Assembly: GCF_009363095.1 (NCBI RefSeq)
Contig: NZ_CP045295.1
Location: forward strand, 5,113,001 to 5,177,000
Length of the DNA stretch: 64,000 bases
Direction of reading: 5' to 3'
From: Paenibacillus cellulositrophicus
Lineage (GTDB): Bacteria; Bacillota; Bacilli; Paenibacillales; Paenibacillaceae
The notes under the pieces were generated by a model. The model did not search any database and had not been told where the DNA came from. It worked only from the letters and a program-made list of their open reading frames with translations. Every line of letters begins with the position of its first letter. Position 1 is the first letter of the stretch. Below, piece by piece: positions 33,869 to 41,603 of the stretch. A program made the position numbers and the translations under genes.

Positions 33869-34549
33869 ATGTTGTATACAGCCAATCACACCAACCAAAT
33901 CGCGGCATTTACCGGCAAGCTGTTAAGGGACAGGTTCGGCAAAGGACCGGAATCGGTGCACGTCTCCGTCGGGAACTATGCGATCGCACTCCATATCCGC
34001 AATTTCATCGGGCCGGTCGAGAAGTTCCTGTTAAACAAGGAAGAGGAGAAAGCTTTCCGATATACCCGCGAACTGCTGATGGAATCTTTGCTTCCCGAAC
34101 TGAAGGCGTATTTGGAGAAGGAAATGGACATCCGTTTGGAAGAGGTATACTACGACTGGGGATTACATAACGCTTCGGGGATCATTGTCGGACTTAAGGC
34201 AGACCAGACCATCGAAGCCGAGGATTATGCGGGTCGTGAAGCTCTACATAACGAAGTTAACCGGATCACCGGTATCGTCCAGAAGGTTCCCAGGAAGGTG
34301 TACTCCTGGTGGATGAACCCCAAAACTTTAATTGTCGTGCGGGAAGGATTATTGCTGCTGATCGAGAAGGAATTAATAGATACCGGTTTTGATGAAGTAT
34401 TGCGGACAACGAAGAGAAAGCTTGAGAAGAGGTATTTTGAGGAAGAAACCCAGCTGGGGGGAATTTTGGGCCGGACCCTGGCCGATTTTTACGTGGACTG
34501 GGATTTTAATAGGGATAAAAGCGTGATCGCCTGCACATTCCAGGATTAG
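33869..34549 (+). CDS. DUF2294 family protein
   Basis: Soluble protein of 226 residues with two repeats of the DUF2294 type: residues about 3-105 (AFTGKLLRDRFGKGPESVHVSVG) and about 115-222 (VNRITGIVQKVPRKVYSWW, then LIVVREGLLLLIEKEL). The open frame extends to 33839, but GAAGGAGAG precedes ATG 33869. Function unknown; members are common in Bacillales. It is isolated between a weak hairpin (about 33753-33783) and a strong terminator (34602). Confidence 0.75.
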   Translation: MLYTANHTNQIAAFTGKLLRDRFGKGPESVHVSVGNYAIALHIRNFIGPVEKFLLNKEEEKAFRYTRELLMESLLPELKAYLEKEMDIRLEEVYYDWGLHNASGIIVGLKADQTIEAEDYAGREALHNEVNRITGIVQKVPRKVYSWWMNPKTLIVVREGLLLLIEKELIDTGFDEVLRTTKRKLEKRYFEEETQLGGILGRTLADFYVDWDFNRDKSVIACTFQD

Positions 34550-34601
34550 GCGGTCACCAGGCGGTAATGGGTCAGACATGATTGGAACATGAGCTGAACA
34601 T

Positions 34602-34644
34602 AAGCCAAAGAAGGAGCGGGAACGCTCTTTCTTTGGCTTTTTTT
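34602..34644 (+). terminator. Terminator after the DUF2294 gene
   Basis: AAGCCAAAGAAGGAGCG (34602-34618) pairs with CGCTCTTTCTTTGGCTT (34623-34639) with a GGAA loop and one mismatch, then seven T. It lies only 20 bases before the receiver gene, so that gene needs its own promoter or read-through. Confidence 0.92.
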
Positions 34645-34663
34645 CATGGTAGGAGGTTTAAAG

Positions 34664-35050
34664 ATGAAGAGCAATTATGACATTTTATGTGTGGAGGACG
34701 ACGGAATTAATATGTCTCTCATGCGGCATATTTTCAAAAAAATTCCTAACGCCACCATGTGGGAGGCCTGTACGGGGGAAGAAGCGGTAGAGATCGCCAC
34801 GGCCAGATGCCCCGATCTGATCATCATGGACATCCAGCTGCCCGGAATGAGTGGATACGATGCTCTAGCTTGCCTCCAGGCCAATGAGAAGACAAAGGCA
34901 ATCCCGGTGGTGGCCGTCAGCTCTTATGCGATGGCGTCGGATATCGCCAAGGGGAGACAGGCAGGTTTTATCGAATACATTACGAAGCCATTCTACATTA
35001 AGCACTTTATTCAGGTGATCGATTCCATTCTCCGGCCGCTGCCATTTTGA
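34664..35050 (+). CDS. Stand-alone response regulator receiver protein
   Basis: Single CheY-like receiver of 128 residues without an output domain. Acidic pair Glu11-Asp12, phospho-acceptor Asp56 in IIMDIQLPGMSGYD, Ser/Thr switch in AVSSYAM and the conserved Lys in YITKPF are all present. It resembles DivK/Spo0F-type relays that pass phosphate between proteins. ATG 34664 follows GTAGGAGG. No histidine kinase is encoded nearby, so its partner is elsewhere. Confidence 0.88.
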   Translation: MKSNYDILCVEDDGINMSLMRHIFKKIPNATMWEACTGEEAVEIATARCPDLIIMDIQLPGMSGYDALACLQANEKTKAIPVVAVSSYAMASDIAKGRQAGFIEYITKPFYIKHFIQVIDSILRPLPF

Positions 35051-35135
35051 CAATATCACATAACTTTGCATCGGATGTGGCATATTACGTTATAGCTTTT
35101 AGTGCCTATAATCCAACGCAGGGGGAAATTTCAAG

Positions 35136-35912
35136 ATGAAGCGTTTTGCGTTTGCTGCGGTTGCCGCACTGTTACTGTGCTGCGGATTTTTCCAGGAGAC
35201 AGCGGCTGCGGACAGCCCTTATCATTTTGGCTTTAAGAAAAGCAGGAACGGTCAGCTTCCTTCCATCAACGAAGAAGGGTTTAAAGACATTCTGCAGAAG
35301 AACGGCGCGATTTTCCTGGGGGATACAACCCAGAAAGAGCTGTATTTGACGTTTGACAACGGGTATGAAAACGGGTTCACCCCTAGAATACTGGATGTTT
35401 TGAAAGATAAGAAAGTGCCGGCGATCTTTTTCCTGACGGGACATTATGTAAAGGACAAGCCGGAGCTCGTAACCCGGATGGTCACCGAGGGACATCTGGT
35501 GGGCAATCATTCCTGGACGCATCCGGATATGACCCAGATTTCCAACGCGCAGCTCAAGGAAGAGCTGGATAAGGTCAAGCAGAGCGTAACCGGGACGACC
35601 CGCCAGAAGGAGATGGCATACGTGCGTCCTCCCCGGGGGATTTTCAGCGACCGCACGCTTGCGGCATCACGCGCAGAAGGTTATACGACGGTATTCTGGT
35701 CCGTAGCGTACAAGGACTGGGACGTGAACGATCAGAAGGGGGCTGACTATGCCTACCGTCAAGTGATGGCGCAGCTGCATCCGGGGGCGGTCATTCTGCT
35801 GCACTCCATTTCGAAGGATAACACGGAGGCGCTGGCCCGGATCATCGACGATGCCCGTAAGCAGGGCTATGAGTTCAAAAGCTTGGACCAACTGAAGCGG
35901 CCAACTTACTAA
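35136..35912 (+). CDS. pdaA: Polysaccharide deacetylase, PdaA-like (spore cortex)
   Basis: Exported NodB-fold deacetylase of 258 residues, nearly the length of B. subtilis PdaA. Signal peptide at 1-25. Motif 1 reads TFDNGYENGFTPRILD; the Asn where most NodB enzymes have Asp is characteristic of PdaA. Motif 2 (GNHSWTHPDMT) gives the zinc histidines, and motif 3 (VRPPRGIFS) follows. PdaA deacetylates muramic acid on the way to muramic-delta-lactam, a cortex feature needed for germination. The gene is flanked by an upstream ribosome-binding site GGGGGAA and a strong terminator. Confidence 0.85.
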   Translation: MKRFAFAAVAALLLCCGFFQETAAADSPYHFGFKKSRNGQLPSINEEGFKDILQKNGAIFLGDTTQKELYLTFDNGYENGFTPRILDVLKDKKVPAIFFLTGHYVKDKPELVTRMVTEGHLVGNHSWTHPDMTQISNAQLKEELDKVKQSVTGTTRQKEMAYVRPPRGIFSDRTLAASRAEGYTTVFWSVAYKDWDVNDQKGADYAYRQVMAQLHPGAVILLHSISKDNTEALARIIDDARKQGYEFKSLDQLKRPTY

Positions 35913-35925
35913 TCCGAATAGGAAG

Positions 35926-35956
35926 ACGCCAGGCCAATGGGGCTTGGCGTTTTTTG
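35926..35956 (+). terminator. Terminator after pdaA
   Basis: ACGCCAGGCC (35926-35935) pairs with GGCTTGGCGT (35941-35950) with one wobble, followed by TTTTTT. Confidence 0.9.
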
Positions 35957-36094
35957 TGCTTTACGGCAGCGGTAATGGAAAATATTTGTATAAAATTGTT
36001 GATAATGCCCGAATATATGAAACCTTCCTCCCTGATTTCGCGTCTATTCTACGTGGGACTTAGGACCCGAGTTTATGAGATGGGGGAAGTAACC

Positions 36095-37252
36095 ATGGAG
36101 CAAGCATCGCTGCCCAAACGTTCAAGCGTAAGAAACCAACGGTCCGCTCCAAAAGGGACAAAGAAAAGGAAAAAGAAAAAGGGAGGTTTCCTGCGATTCA
36201 GTATACGCTTGTTCTGGAGCCTGGTTCTGGTCGGTGCCGCGGCAGCCGTGTGGTTGTTCCTGACGGTATCCGGCAATCATTTTCGTTACCTGATAGCGGA
36301 CACGCTCATAACGACACAGCATCGCTATTTGGCGAAATATATTATTGGGCAGGACGAGCTGAACAAGCGCGTAGCGGAATACAACAAGCGGTTTGAAGCC
36401 ATGGGCGTCGAAAAAGATACGCACCAAATCAAGCTGCCGGTGCAAACCCAAACGGCTTCCGCCGAAGCTGGCAAGGAGACGGAGAAGCCGCCCCTTGTGG
36501 AGATTGAGGAAGTTTCGGGTAAAGGGTATCACGGGTACGTAATGACCGTTCACGATCCGAAAAAAATCCGTCTGGGCGTTCCCTCAAAGCGCGGCAAAGG
36601 CGAGAAGGTCTCGAGCATGGTCAAGCGCTATGGCGCGATCGCCGGCGTGAACGGAGGCGGATTCGCCGACCCGAACTGGAAAGGGAATGGCTTTAAGCCG
36701 ATCGGCATCGTCATATCGCAGGGGAAGCTGTATTACAACGGATTGGGAAAAAATGCGACCACCCAGGTGGTAGGCATTGACCGGGACGGCAAAATGATCG
36801 CCGGCAACTATTCGCTAAAGGAATTGGACCGGATGGGGGTTCAGGAAGCGGTGACGTTTCAGCCGCGGATCATCGTCAACGGCAAAGGACTCATAAAGAA
36901 TGCCGCCGAAGGCTGGGGCATCGCGCCGCGGACCGCCATGGGCCAGCGTGAGGACGGGGCCATCCTGTTTGTCGTCATTGACGGAAGACAGCCGACGTAC
37001 AGCGTCGGAGCCAATTTATACGATGTCCAGCAGATCATGCTGAAGCACGGGGCGGTGATCGCTGCCAATCTGGACGGAGGATCCTCCACCGTCCTCGTCA
37101 AAGATAATGAAATTGTGAACAAACCGTCATCGGAATACGGGGAACGGTATTTGCCTACCGCGTTTCTGGTGTTTGAACACCCCGAGCAGGCGGACATCCC
37201 GAATATATGGGCGGGCCTCAATCCGAGGGATATCGACCCTTCGAAGAAATAG
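36095..37252 (+). CDS. Phosphodiester glycosidase family (NAGPA) membrane protein
   Basis: Protein of 385 residues. The frame is open from 35954, but GGGGGAAG before ATG 36095 and the basic Lys/Arg-rich tail plus single transmembrane helix (about 42-62) starting there fix the start. The extracellular NAGPA domain covers about 160-370: GVNGGGFADPNWKGNGF, TAMGQREDGAILFVVIDGRQP and NLDGGSSTVLV are family motifs. Members cleave phosphodiester-linked sugars or act on exopolysaccharide, and the B. subtilis relative YoeB/YqiK-like roles are uncertain. A diverged 3' fragment of such a gene lies at 11773. Confidence 0.85.
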   Translation: MEQASLPKRSSVRNQRSAPKGTKKRKKKKGGFLRFSIRLFWSLVLVGAAAAVWLFLTVSGNHFRYLIADTLITTQHRYLAKYIIGQDELNKRVAEYNKRFEAMGVEKDTHQIKLPVQTQTASAEAGKETEKPPLVEIEEVSGKGYHGYVMTVHDPKKIRLGVPSKRGKGEKVSSMVKRYGAIAGVNGGGFADPNWKGNGFKPIGIVISQGKLYYNGLGKNATTQVVGIDRDGKMIAGNYSLKELDRMGVQEAVTFQPRIIVNGKGLIKNAAEGWGIAPRTAMGQREDGAILFVVIDGRQPTYSVGANLYDVQQIMLKHGAVIAANLDGGSSTVLVKDNEIVNKPSSEYGERYLPTAFLVFEHPEQADIPNIWAGLNPRDIDPSKK

Positions 37253-37273
37253 GAATCGTTTATATGTAAAAGA

Positions 37274-37300
37274 AAAAAAGCCTGAAAATCAGGCTTTTTT
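37274..37300. terminator. Bidirectional terminator overlapping the DegV stop codon
   Basis: AAAAAAGCCTGA (37274-37285) and TCAGGCTTTTTT (37289-37300) form a perfect 12-bp stem with an AAA loop and U tracts in both directions. The right arm contains the stop codon of the reverse-strand degV gene (37289-37291), so the two genes share it. Confidence 0.92.
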
Positions 37301-38140
37301 GGAATAAATGATTCCGATCGTTTTGGCACCGCAGTGGGAGCTAATGACGCAGCCGGCATCCGAGAGGGCAACCTTGCGGGCGCCGGTTTTTTGTTCCAGC
37401 AGCCTTTTGATCGCTTCCGCGTCCTCAGCCGCCATGGAATGGGTGACGAAGATGAGGTCGTTGTCCATCTCGTCCTTCTTGTCCAGCGCATTGTTGACCA
37501 TCTGCTCCAAGGCTTTTTCCCGCTTGCCGCGGACCTTGTAGGCCGGAGTCATCTTACCGTCGATCACCTTGATGACCGGCCGGATCTTGAGCAGGCTGCT
37601 CATGAGGTTCTGCATGCCTGTGCAGCGTCCGCCCTTGTACAGATATTCCAGCGAATCAATGACGAATTCGGTCTCTACGAGCGGCTTAACGGTCTCCACG
37701 ATGCCGGCGATTTCACGGGCGCTTTTCCCCTGTTCTGCCGCGGCCACCGCTTTCATGACCAGCAGGCCGATGCCGGTGGTCAGATTCCGTGAATCCACGA
37801 CCGTGATTCGTCCCTCCGGGAACTCCTCACCTGCGATCAGCGCGTTCTGATAAGTCGAGGATAGCTCGGACGACAGGCTGATATAAACGATATCCCGTCC
37901 TTCTTCCACAAACGGGGTGAATGCCGCGATAAAATCGGACGGAGACGGAGCGGCCGTCTTGGGAAGGCTGCCCGTCTGCTCCACCTTGGCATACAATTCG
38001 GGTGTCGTTAAGTCGACGCCGTCCCTGTAATTCTGGTCCCCGAACGTAACGTACAGCGGAATAATGCCGATGTCATGGGCTTTGATCCAATCGTGAGGAA
38101 GGTCGCATGTGCTGTCGGCAAATATTTTGACTTGAGACAT
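37289..38140 (-). CDS. DegV family fatty-acid-binding protein
   Basis: Soluble protein of 283 residues. The frame extends upstream to 38254, but AAAAAGGTGATCTT precedes ATG 38140, which gives the typical DegV N-terminus SQVKIFADSTCDLP. Other blocks: KTAAPSPSDFIAAF (residues about 55-68), SSELSSTYQNA, and the C-terminal VISSHCGAKTIGIIY that binds the carboxylate. DegV/FakB proteins present fatty acids to the kinase FakA; the kinase is not in the window. It lies 49 bases after a small membrane protein gene and may be co-transcribed with it. Confidence 0.92.
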   Translation of the reverse strand: MSQVKIFADSTCDLPHDWIKAHDIGIIPLYVTFGDQNYRDGVDLTTPELYAKVEQTGSLPKTAAPSPSDFIAAFTPFVEEGRDIVYISLSSELSSTYQNALIAGEEFPEGRITVVDSRNLTTGIGLLVMKAVAAAEQGKSAREIAGIVETVKPLVETEFVIDSLEYLYKGGRCTGMQNLMSSLLKIRPVIKVIDGKMTPAYKVRGKREKALEQMVNNALDKKDEMDNDLIFVTHSMAAEDAEAIKRLLEQKTGARKVALSDAGCVISSHCGAKTIGIIYSKKA

Positions 38141-38189
38141 AAGATCACCTTTTTCTTCTAATAGACTGCTGGACTGCGGGTAAAGACCG

Positions 38190-38627
38190 CTAGACTGCGG
38201 CAGAGGCCATGAAGTATATAAAGAACAAGCCGATACTGAGCACGATGACGGCATTCACAATAAGCCCGATGATGGCAAAGATCTTTTTGCGGTTCTTGAT
38301 GGCCGTCCCCACGATGCCCAGAATCGTTCCGACCACGTTGATGACAACCAGTGCGATCATCAGCAGACCGACGACGCCGAGGCTAAGGACCGCATTGGAA
38401 TTCGGACCGTCCAGCATGCCTTCTTCGAGATAAGGAGCCATAATGGCGCCTGCTGCCGCGGCACTGATGATATAACCCAGCAAACTGACCAGGCCCATGA
38501 CAAAGGATGCGATGCCGGGCCCGGAATGCTTCAGCGCAGCAGCGGGAACGAACTGAGCATGGGGCGAATGGGGCCCCGGGTTCTGCTGGAATCCGTCCGG
38601 CTGGTGCGGAGGCTGGTTTGAATCCAT
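38190..38627 (-). CDS. Small membrane protein, DUF4190-like
   Basis: Protein of 145 residues. The first 35 residues are Pro/Gln/His-rich and probably cytoplasmic. Three hydrophobic segments follow: SFVMGLVSLLGYIISAAAAG near 41-60, VVGLLMIALVVINVVGTILG near 83-102, and AIIGLIVNAVIVLSIGLFFI near 118-137. This matches DUF4190-type proteins of unknown function. ATG 38627 (reverse) follows GAAGGAGAG. It could form an operon with degV. Confidence 0.7.
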   Translation of the reverse strand: MDSNQPPHQPDGFQQNPGPHSPHAQFVPAAALKHSGPGIASFVMGLVSLLGYIISAAAAGAIMAPYLEEGMLDGPNSNAVLSLGVVGLLMIALVVINVVGTILGIVGTAIKNRKKIFAIIGLIVNAVIVLSIGLFFIYFMASAAV

Positions 38628-38773
38628 GAAATCACTCTCTCCTTCGAATCGATAGATATGCTTCTTACTTTTTCATAAGATCCCGTAAAAATCAAGCTGA
38701 TTTGGGCAGTCTTGTGCCATGGTGGTGGAAAAGGCGGCGTCCGATCGGTTAAAATAGTTAACAGTTTGTTAGT

Positions 38774-38830
38774 AGATAGAATGAACTAAAGAAAATCATA
38801 TTCTAACGGGCTTTAGTTCAATCTATATAG
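38774..38830 (+). repeat. Palindromic leader repeat, copy 2
   Basis: Left arm AGATAGAATGAACTAAAG (38774-38791) and right arm CTTTAGTTCAATCTATAT (38811-38828) are reverse complements but for one or two mismatches, with a 19-base spacer. Both arms recur at 5295-5386. The element ends 28 bases before the GTG of the DUF423 gene. Confidence 0.65.
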
Positions 38831-38858
38831 ATTAGGAACATCCAAAGGAGTTGTCGAT

Positions 38859-39239
38859 GTGCAGCGCAAATTTATATTGACCGGCGCCCTGATGGCGATG
38901 CTGTCCGTGGTGATCGGAGCATTCGGAGCCCACATGCTGGAACCTATCGTCGGAGAGTCGGCGATGAAGGTTTATGAAACAGGGGTTCAATATCATATGG
39001 CGCACGCCTTGGGGATCATACTGATTGGGGTCGTTGCGGGGTTATGGGGGGATTCGCGCAAGCTGGCCTGGGCGGGATGGCTGCTGCTGGTCGGGATCAT
39101 TCTGTTTTCCGGAAGTCTGTATGTTCTCGCCATCACTGGGATCAAAGTGCTTGGCGCCATTACGCCGCTTGGAGGCGTTGCCTTCATCATCGGCTGGATC
39201 TGCCTGATTGCGGAAGCCGCATCGCGCAGACGAGCCTGA
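38859..39239 (+). CDS. ywdK: DUF423 family membrane protein (YwdK-like)
   Basis: Membrane protein of 126 residues with four hydrophobic segments. Family hallmarks are the N-terminal VVIGAFGAHMLEP, the YHMAHALGIILIG stretch near 45-57 and KVLGAITPLGGVAFIIGW near the end. GTG 38859 follows AAAGGAG. Function unknown. The palindromic repeat just upstream and the terminator downstream make it a single-gene unit. Confidence 0.88.
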   Translation: MQRKFILTGALMAMLSVVIGAFGAHMLEPIVGESAMKVYETGVQYHMAHALGIILIGVVAGLWGDSRKLAWAGWLLLVGIILFSGSLYVLAITGIKVLGAITPLGGVAFIIGWICLIAEAASRRRA

Positions 39240-39267
39240 CCCCTCCATATCGGAGGAGAACAGAAGA

Positions 39268-39308
39268 AAGCCCGTCTTCGGCTTAGTGAGCCGGGACGGG
39301 CTTGTTTT
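39268..39308 (+). terminator. Terminator after ywdK
   Basis: AAGCCCGTCTTCGGCT (39268-39283) pairs with AGCCGGGACGGGCTT (39289-39303) with a bulge, followed by GTTTT. Confidence 0.8.
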
Positions 39309-39346
39309 AGTGTTATACGCTTCGGAGAAACGGCATCCTTATCCTA

Positions 39347-39877
39347 TTAGATGACCTCGTCCACTTCGTTCAGCTTAAAGGTATAAACCTGTTTCTCATC
39401 CACGTGATATACGTTCAGCATCTGCTGTTCCTCATCATAATTCAGGATCCGGCACGGCATATGAATGTGCTGCCCGCTCCGGTTGGCCGTCAGCCGGATC
39501 AGCCGGTTGTCACGGATGTATACCTGAATCCAATCATAAATGTCCGAACCGCCATGCACCGGGTTTCGGGGCGGCTGGCTTTTTGCATTTTTCCCTACGG
39601 CCGCTGTACGCAGTTCCGCTTCCTTGATCGGAGCAGGGGGAACGGACGGGCGGGGAGGCTCTTCTTTGGAAAGGAGAGATTTGCGCTTGTCCTGAAGCAT
39701 CGATTCAATCATCCGCCCCAGTTCAATTCCCGATTTGATGCGAAAATCCGCAATATGCCCGTTGCCGTTCAGCATGCCGAGGAGTTCTTGAAGCGCCAGG
39801 GCATTAGAGGGACTTTTCACTAAGATGTCGACGTTGAATAAAAAACCAGATTCGTCATTGGATTGATTGTTGTCCAT
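39347..39877 (-). CDS. Hypothetical protein, conserved-looking two-part protein
   Basis: Soluble protein of 176 residues that I cannot assign. Residues 10-65 (FNVDILVKSPSNALALQELL, then IADFRIKSGIELGRMI) look like a small alpha/beta domain. A proline-rich linker (PPRPSVPPAPIKE) follows, and residues 110-176 form a beta-rich part (WIQVYIRDNRLIRLTANRSG, then LNVYHVDEKQVYTFKLNEVDEVI) that resembles a small barrel. ATG 39877 (reverse) follows GGGGGATCC. No signal peptide or membrane segment. It is transcribed alone, convergent with ywdK. Confidence 0.75.
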   Translation of the reverse strand: MDNNQSNDESGFLFNVDILVKSPSNALALQELLGMLNGNGHIADFRIKSGIELGRMIESMLQDKRKSLLSKEEPPRPSVPPAPIKEAELRTAAVGKNAKSQPPRNPVHGGSDIYDWIQVYIRDNRLIRLTANRSGQHIHMPCRILNYDEEQQMLNVYHVDEKQVYTFKLNEVDEVI

Positions 39878-40093
39878 GGATCCCCCAAACTATACGTTCA
39901 AATTAGATATGAAAGTGACTAAATAATATCATGAATGTGAATAGAATCATAGTCCTAATGTCGGAGTGGAAAGCAACTTTCTTCCTATTTATTTCGGCGC
40001 ATTTTGGTTATGGACGTACGCACAGTCACCCATTCCCCAGGGCGAATACAATGATGCTGGATGGATATCACGCCTGGGGAGGTGTACAGCTGA

Positions 40094-40396
40094 ATGGTGA
40101 CTATGGTACCGATTACCGTCGGGGGCCACAGCTTTGTCGGGGTAGAGGTCAAGCTGCCCAAGACGACGCTGCTCACGATCAACTCGCCGAAAGGGTACAT
40201 TATGTGCGGGGCGCTGGACGTAGGCCTGCTTAACACGAGACTGGCGGAGCGAAAAATCATTGCGGGCCGGGCTGTCGGCGTCAAAACGCTGCAGGAGCTG
40301 CTTGAAGCGCCGCTGGAGTCGGTGACGACCGAGGCCGAGGCGCTCGGAATCGTTCCGGGCATGCCAGGGCATGAAGCTCTGTTAAAAATGGTGTAA
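40094..40396 (+). CDS. yunC: DUF1805 family protein (YunC-like)
   Basis: Small protein of 100 residues, the length of B. subtilis YunC. The core PKGYIMCGALDVGLLN with its cysteine near residue 38 and ERKIIAGRAVGVKTLQELL match DUF1805. ATG 40094 follows GGAGGTG at 40078-40084. Function unknown. In B. subtilis yunC neighbours yunD; here a YunD homologue is found about 11 kb downstream. Confidence 0.85.
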   Translation: MVTMVPITVGGHSFVGVEVKLPKTTLLTINSPKGYIMCGALDVGLLNTRLAERKIIAGRAVGVKTLQELLEAPLESVTTEAEALGIVPGMPGHEALLKMV

Positions 40397-40423
40397 TGGC
40401 CTCACGGCCGCCGACTGGAAAGC

Positions 40424-40453
40424 AATAAAAAGCCAGCCCTGCCAGGGCTGGCT
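40424..40453 (-). terminator. Terminator for mtnKA (reverse strand)
   Basis: AGCCAGCCCT (40431-40440) and AGGGCTGGCT (40444-40453) form a perfect stem. The AAAAA before it becomes TTTTTATTGC on the reverse strand, the direction of the mtn operon. Confidence 0.88.
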
Positions 40454-40517
40454 GAGCCGGTGGCATTTCGGCGATTAGAGACACTAGCCCGAAACGAAGC
40501 CACATTGGCCAAGTTCA

Positions 40518-41603
40518 TTAAGCTTGGAAGAGGGCGGCGAGGTTCTCGGCGAATGGCGCCTTGACGATCCCCTTTTCCGTGATGATGGCTGTTACATATT
40601 CGTGAGGCGTGACATCAAACGCCGGATTGTAGACCTTGATGCCTTCGGGAGCGGTTCTCTTCCCGAAGCCCTCGGTGACTTCCTCAGCCGGCCGCTCTTC
40701 AATCGGGATGTTGTCCCCTGTAGGGGTGTTCAGATCGATGGTCGACAACGGGCAGGCGACGTAGAACGGAATGCCATGGGCCTTGGCCAGCACGGCCAGG
40801 CTGTAGGTGCCGATCTTGTTGGCGACGTCGCCGTTGGCGGCCACCCGGTCGGTGCCGACGATCACCGCCTGCACCCATCCCTTGGACATGACCATGCCTG
40901 CCATGTTATCGCAGAGCAGCGTCACGTCAATTCCGGCCTGCTGGAGCTCGAAGGCCGTCAGCCGCGCGCCCTGCAGCACAGGGCGCGTCTCATCGGCATA
41001 CACTTTCAGCTGTATGCCCTGTTCCTGGGCCAAATACATCGGCGCGGTCGCCGTTCCGTATTTGGCCGTAGCCAGCCCGCCTGCATTGCAGTGGGTGAGC
41101 ACGCCCATGCCGTCCCGGAACAGGGGCAGTGCATTCTCCCCGATGCGGCGGCACACTTCCTCGTCCTCCGCTTGAATCGCGTTGGCCTCGGCGAGCAGGG
41201 CCTCGTTCAGGTCGGCAACGCTGCCTCCCCGGCCGGCCAGCTCATGCGCTTTCCCTTTCATCCGGTCCAGCGCCCAGAACAGATTGACCGCCGTCGGCCG
41301 CGAGGTGGCCAGATAGGCGCTGACCTTGACGACATGGTCGTCCCAGGCGGCGGCATCGACGCCTCCATACTGGCGCGCCCCGAGCACCACGCCGTAAGCG
41401 GCGGCGATGCCGATGGCCGGTGCGCCCCGGACTTTCATCGCATGGATGGATTCCCACACTTCTTCCGGCGTGTATAAATCCAGATAGACGATGGCGTCCG
41501 GAAGCAGGCGCTGATCCAGCAGGATCAGCTTGTCGCCGCCCCATTGGACGGAAGTTAACGGTTCACTGCGTCGTTGTGTTTGTTCTTGGTTGTCATTACT
41601 CAT
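40518..41603 (-). CDS. mtnA: 5-methylthioribose-1-phosphate isomerase
   Basis: Methionine-salvage enzyme of 361 residues, an eIF2B-like fold that converts methylthioribose-1-P to methylthioribulose-1-P. The N-terminal VRGAPAIGIAAAYG binds phosphate. The catalytic Cys is in VLTHCNAGGLAT (near 169) and the Asp in IVGTDRVAANGDVANKIGTY (near 250). It starts inside the stop codon of mtnK (ATGA overlap), so the two are coupled. No SAM riboswitch precedes the operon as far as I can see. Confidence 0.94.
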   Translation of the reverse strand: MSNDNQEQTQRRSEPLTSVQWGGDKLILLDQRLLPDAIVYLDLYTPEEVWESIHAMKVRGAPAIGIAAAYGVVLGARQYGGVDAAAWDDHVVKVSAYLATSRPTAVNLFWALDRMKGKAHELAGRGGSVADLNEALLAEANAIQAEDEEVCRRIGENALPLFRDGMGVLTHCNAGGLATAKYGTATAPMYLAQEQGIQLKVYADETRPVLQGARLTAFELQQAGIDVTLLCDNMAGMVMSKGWVQAVIVGTDRVAANGDVANKIGTYSLAVLAKAHGIPFYVACPLSTIDLNTPTGDNIPIEERPAEEVTEGFGKRTAPEGIKVYNPAFDVTPHEYVTAIITEKGIVKAPFAENLAALFQA

